Below are positions 61,575 to 64,000 of a DNA stretch of 64,000 nucleotides, piece after piece. The DNA lies in NCBI RefSeq assembly GCF_022682495.2, contig NC_071389.1, positions 177,072,056 through 177,136,055 of the forward strand, given 5' to 3'. The notes below the pieces were generated by a model. It saw nothing but the letters and a program-made list of their open reading frames with translations, was not told the DNA's origin and did no database searches. The DNA comes from Desmodus rotundus. Lineage: Eukaryota > Chordata > Mammalia > Chiroptera > Phyllostomidae. Every line of letters begins with the position of its first letter. Positions within the stretch are counted from its first letter, which is position 1. The position numbers were made by a program, and so were the translations under genes.

Positions 61575-61755
61575 TGGTTCTGTGTATCATTGATTACCTG
61601 TGACCTTGAACCAGTTACATAATGTCTTTGAGCCTCAGCTTCTTCCCCCTGAAATTGGGGCTAATAATCGTACCTGCCCCACAGGGTTGATGTGAGGAAT
61701 GATAACATGTACAAAACACCTAAAAGAACCCCCAGAAAAACAGAGCTCCACAAAT
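61575..61755 (+). repeat. MIR relic
   Basis: Sense MIR order: CTGTGACCTTGAACCAGTTA, GAGCCTCAGCTTCTTCCCCC, GTACCTGCCCCACAGGGTTG, GATGTGAGGAATGATAAC. Confidence 0.8.
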
Positions 61756-62756
61756 AATAAAATTAACTGACACAGAAACTACATCTAGAAACCTCTTCTA
61801 CATGAAGAATGGAAAAGCAAGGTAAGAAATTTAATAAATAAGGGCAGCAAAAAGGGGTGGCATTTTGAGGTGTCCAAAGAGACACCATCCGTCTCTGTCG
61901 TGAAGGCAGAGGAGCTTATGGTTGTGACTCGTCTCTGTTACGCGTCTTCACGGCTCTCACAATCACTCAGGTGGCAATTCACCATTGTGTGGTTTTGCTG
62001 ACATGTTTTATTTTTGTTCTAAATTTCTGCTACTGAAAATCTTACAACAGAGTCACATTACTCATCCCAAAGTTTCCCGACAGGAACATTTCATACTATG
62101 TAATAACTGAAATCACTATTTGCCTACAAGTCCTTCCCTGTGTTTTCAGGCTGTAGGTTCAGGCATGAGGATGAGTAACTGTTACCACTGTTTGGTGTTA
62201 TGCAACACGGTAAAATACAAATACAAGTGTGCTGACATGTGTATTTCTTTTTCAAAAAATATTTCGAAAGCAGACAGAAGAGCTTTAATATAAGTACTGT
62301 CTCCAACAAGAGCACAAAGCTTAACATTTTTTGTTACATAAAATTTCCTGATAAAGTAAGTTTTGACACTGGTGTGGGACAGGTTGGTCATCCTTTGGAA
62401 GATGACTAAATGCTTGATATGCTTTCCTTTTCAAAGGAAAGGTAACCTTTTTAAAGTAGTGATATTACAAAGGCCTATAGTTTTAAGTTAGAAAAGATGC
62501 ATGATACAACAGTAAGAGCCTCATATAGATATTGTACATTTTCTAAATTCTAAAACCTTAAGTGAAGATATGTACAAGATGGCCAAAAACAAGTTTAATA
62601 AATTTTCACGGGTCAAAAGACAAATGAGCAGGAAAACTGTGTTCCACATTTAACAGAATTCAAGTCTACATGACGGATAGGCTGCTGTTGCTTTTCCCAT
62701 CTATCCCTAAGTTACTTAGGTTTACAAGAGATGTTAAAAACAAAGACGGCTGCTTG

Positions 62757-62963
62757 CAGGGGTGTCCAACCTGTGGCCTGTGGGCCGTATGCAGCCCCGG
62801 ATGGCTGTGAGTGCAGCCCAACACAAAATCATAAAATTACTTAAAACATTATGAGATTTTTGTGTGTGTCTGATTATGTGTTGCAATGTATTCAACGTGC
62901 GGCCCAAGACAACTCTTCTTCTTCCATTGTGACCCAGAGACACCAAAAGGTTGGACGCCCCTG
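62757..62963. mobile_element. Small hAT-type (Charlie-like) DNA transposon
   Basis: 207 bp with matching ends: CAGGGGTGTCCAACCTG at the left and, read inward from the right, CAGGGGCGTCCAACCTT. The body contains GTGGCCTGTGGGCC and GTGCGGCCC subterminal blocks typical of non-autonomous hAT elements. The flanks (GCTGCTTG and GTTAAGGA) do not match, so no 8-bp duplication survives. Confidence 0.8.
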
Positions 62964-63574
62964 GTTAAGGACTTGATGGAGACTACGTTTAAAAAAAGTC
63001 ACTCACCTCTCCATCCTTTAAAAGTAATTTTCAGCTTTTAATACGATGTCTCTCAGTTAACTTAAGCCTCAAGGTCAATTTTTGTTTGGTCTCAATAGCT
63101 AGTTCACTTTCTCTGCACTCATCCTAAACTTAAATTCCTGTTTCCCAAGGAGGTCAGTTTAGGAATATGAATATGGGGAGGAGGGGCCGTGATGGGCCGA
63201 GACCAGCTCACCAGGGGGTATCCAACTGTCCTCTAGCGTTCTGAATGCAGCCCCAGCTCTGCTCCTCCCGTGCACGGCCATCCTCTGTGCTCCCAAATGT
63301 AATGCCTGTACAGTGATACACAAGTCTGCTCCTTCATGGCAAGTTTTTCTGGTTAGAGGGGCTAAAAGAAAAGAATGGCAATGCATCCTGTTTTACAGCT
63401 ATCCAAATAATGAATTCTGACGTCAGTATCAACGTGTAGGGGCTTGGCCATGCCTCCGATGTCTATTTGAAGATGGACATTTTACTGATTTTTAGCAATG
63501 TTGGCTCACCCCCACCCTAGGTCCTTGACATGGCTATAATTCATTACCATAAAAAGAGAAAAGGCTTGAATTTA

Positions 63575-63690
63575 AATCCACTATTTGTATGACTGCATGA
63601 GTCTCAGCTTCCACTTCTTTAATGTGGTAACACCACCCTGGCAACCTATTTCACAGTAGTGCTATAAAGATTACAAATGAGAGGATATAT
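63575..63690 (+). repeat. MIR-like relic
   Basis: GCATGAGTCTCAGCTTCCAC, TTTAATGTGGTAACACCACC, GGCAACCTATTTCACAGTAG, ATAAAGATTACAAATGAGAG resemble the MIR 3' half. Short. Confidence 0.5.
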
Positions 63691-64000
63691 ACAAGAGTGA
63701 TCTAAAAATAGAGCTATAAAACTGAAAGTTTATATTATTATAACAAATTCCACTGAATGGTCAAATATGCTTAGTAATTGGTTTTTCATAATACTAAAAT
63801 ACAATTAAGAAACTCTCAGATTCTATAATCCCATTCAAAGGAAAGTGTTTCAATACTTTATTTACACAAAGCTTCTTCCCTTCACATGTTCTGAATCTAA
63901 GAGCTACCAATTCTCCTGATTAGCGAGCAGTTAGCATAACTATATAAATCAGTACTGTCCAAAGGGCAAAATCTGGTGTTGGAAATATAGCTCATTTCTC

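Larger units (their letters stand above)
55134..64000 (-). other. BORCS5: BORCS5 intron before the last exon (to window end)
   Basis: 8.9 kb with no other exon seen. Holds a MIR relic (55425-55620), an old LINE-1 (about 58400-60340) interrupted by a mariner-like element, a TG/TA/CA microsatellite (60221-60286), a SINE (61061-61289), a MIR relic (61575-61755), a hAT-like element (62757-62963) and a MIR-like relic (63575-63690). 55620-58390 looks unique. Confidence 0.8.

Noticed and set aside
1..64000. Search for a novel multi-gene biological system
   Set aside because: The window contains two ordinary, conserved mammalian genes and common repeats; nothing seen requires a new system.

Overview
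This is a 64-kb piece of a mammalian nuclear genome, most likely from a microbat (Yangochiroptera). I infer this from about eleven tRNA-derived SINEs of the bat Ves type (head GCCCTGGCTGGTGTGGCTCA, tail CTCTCTAAAAATAAATAAA), a bat-like young LINE-1, and small hAT and mariner-like DNA transposons. The sequence has large introns, GT-AG splice sites and a low density of long reading frames. There are no bacterial features. Most short reading frames are chance and are not annotated.

Two protein genes are present and they converge tail to tail. On the plus strand is DUSP16 (MAP kinase phosphatase 7). All six coding exons lie in the window (11399-11626, 12607-12745, 30091-30254, 35188-35347, 40501-40624, 42575-43751). 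Joined, they give 1992 nt, or 663 codons plus a stop, with every splice phase consistent. The first coding exon carries about 370 nt of 5' UTR holding several upstream ORFs. A repeat-poor 3' UTR runs to a likely poly(A) signal near 46306. Positions 1 to about 11032 are inferred to be the 5' intron; the promoter and first exon lie outside the window. On the minus strand is the last coding exon of BORCS5 (54903-55133), with its preceding intron filling 55134-64000.

The rest is introns and one intergenic gap (about 46.3-54.0 kb). These hold old MIR and L2 relics, Ves SINEs (mostly antisense to DUSP16), LINE-1 pieces, two hAT-like elements and one mariner-like element. The clearest single insertion is a 5'-truncated LINE-1 at 50692-53046 with a 17-bp target-site duplication.

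The two genes act in unrelated processes: DUSP16 dephosphorylates JNK/p38 MAP kinases, and BORCS5 is part of the BORC complex that positions lysosomes. I saw no sign of a new multi-gene system. The most useful leads are the uORF cascade in the DUSP16 leader, the nested and precisely bounded transposons, and inverted SINE pairs in DUSP16 introns.
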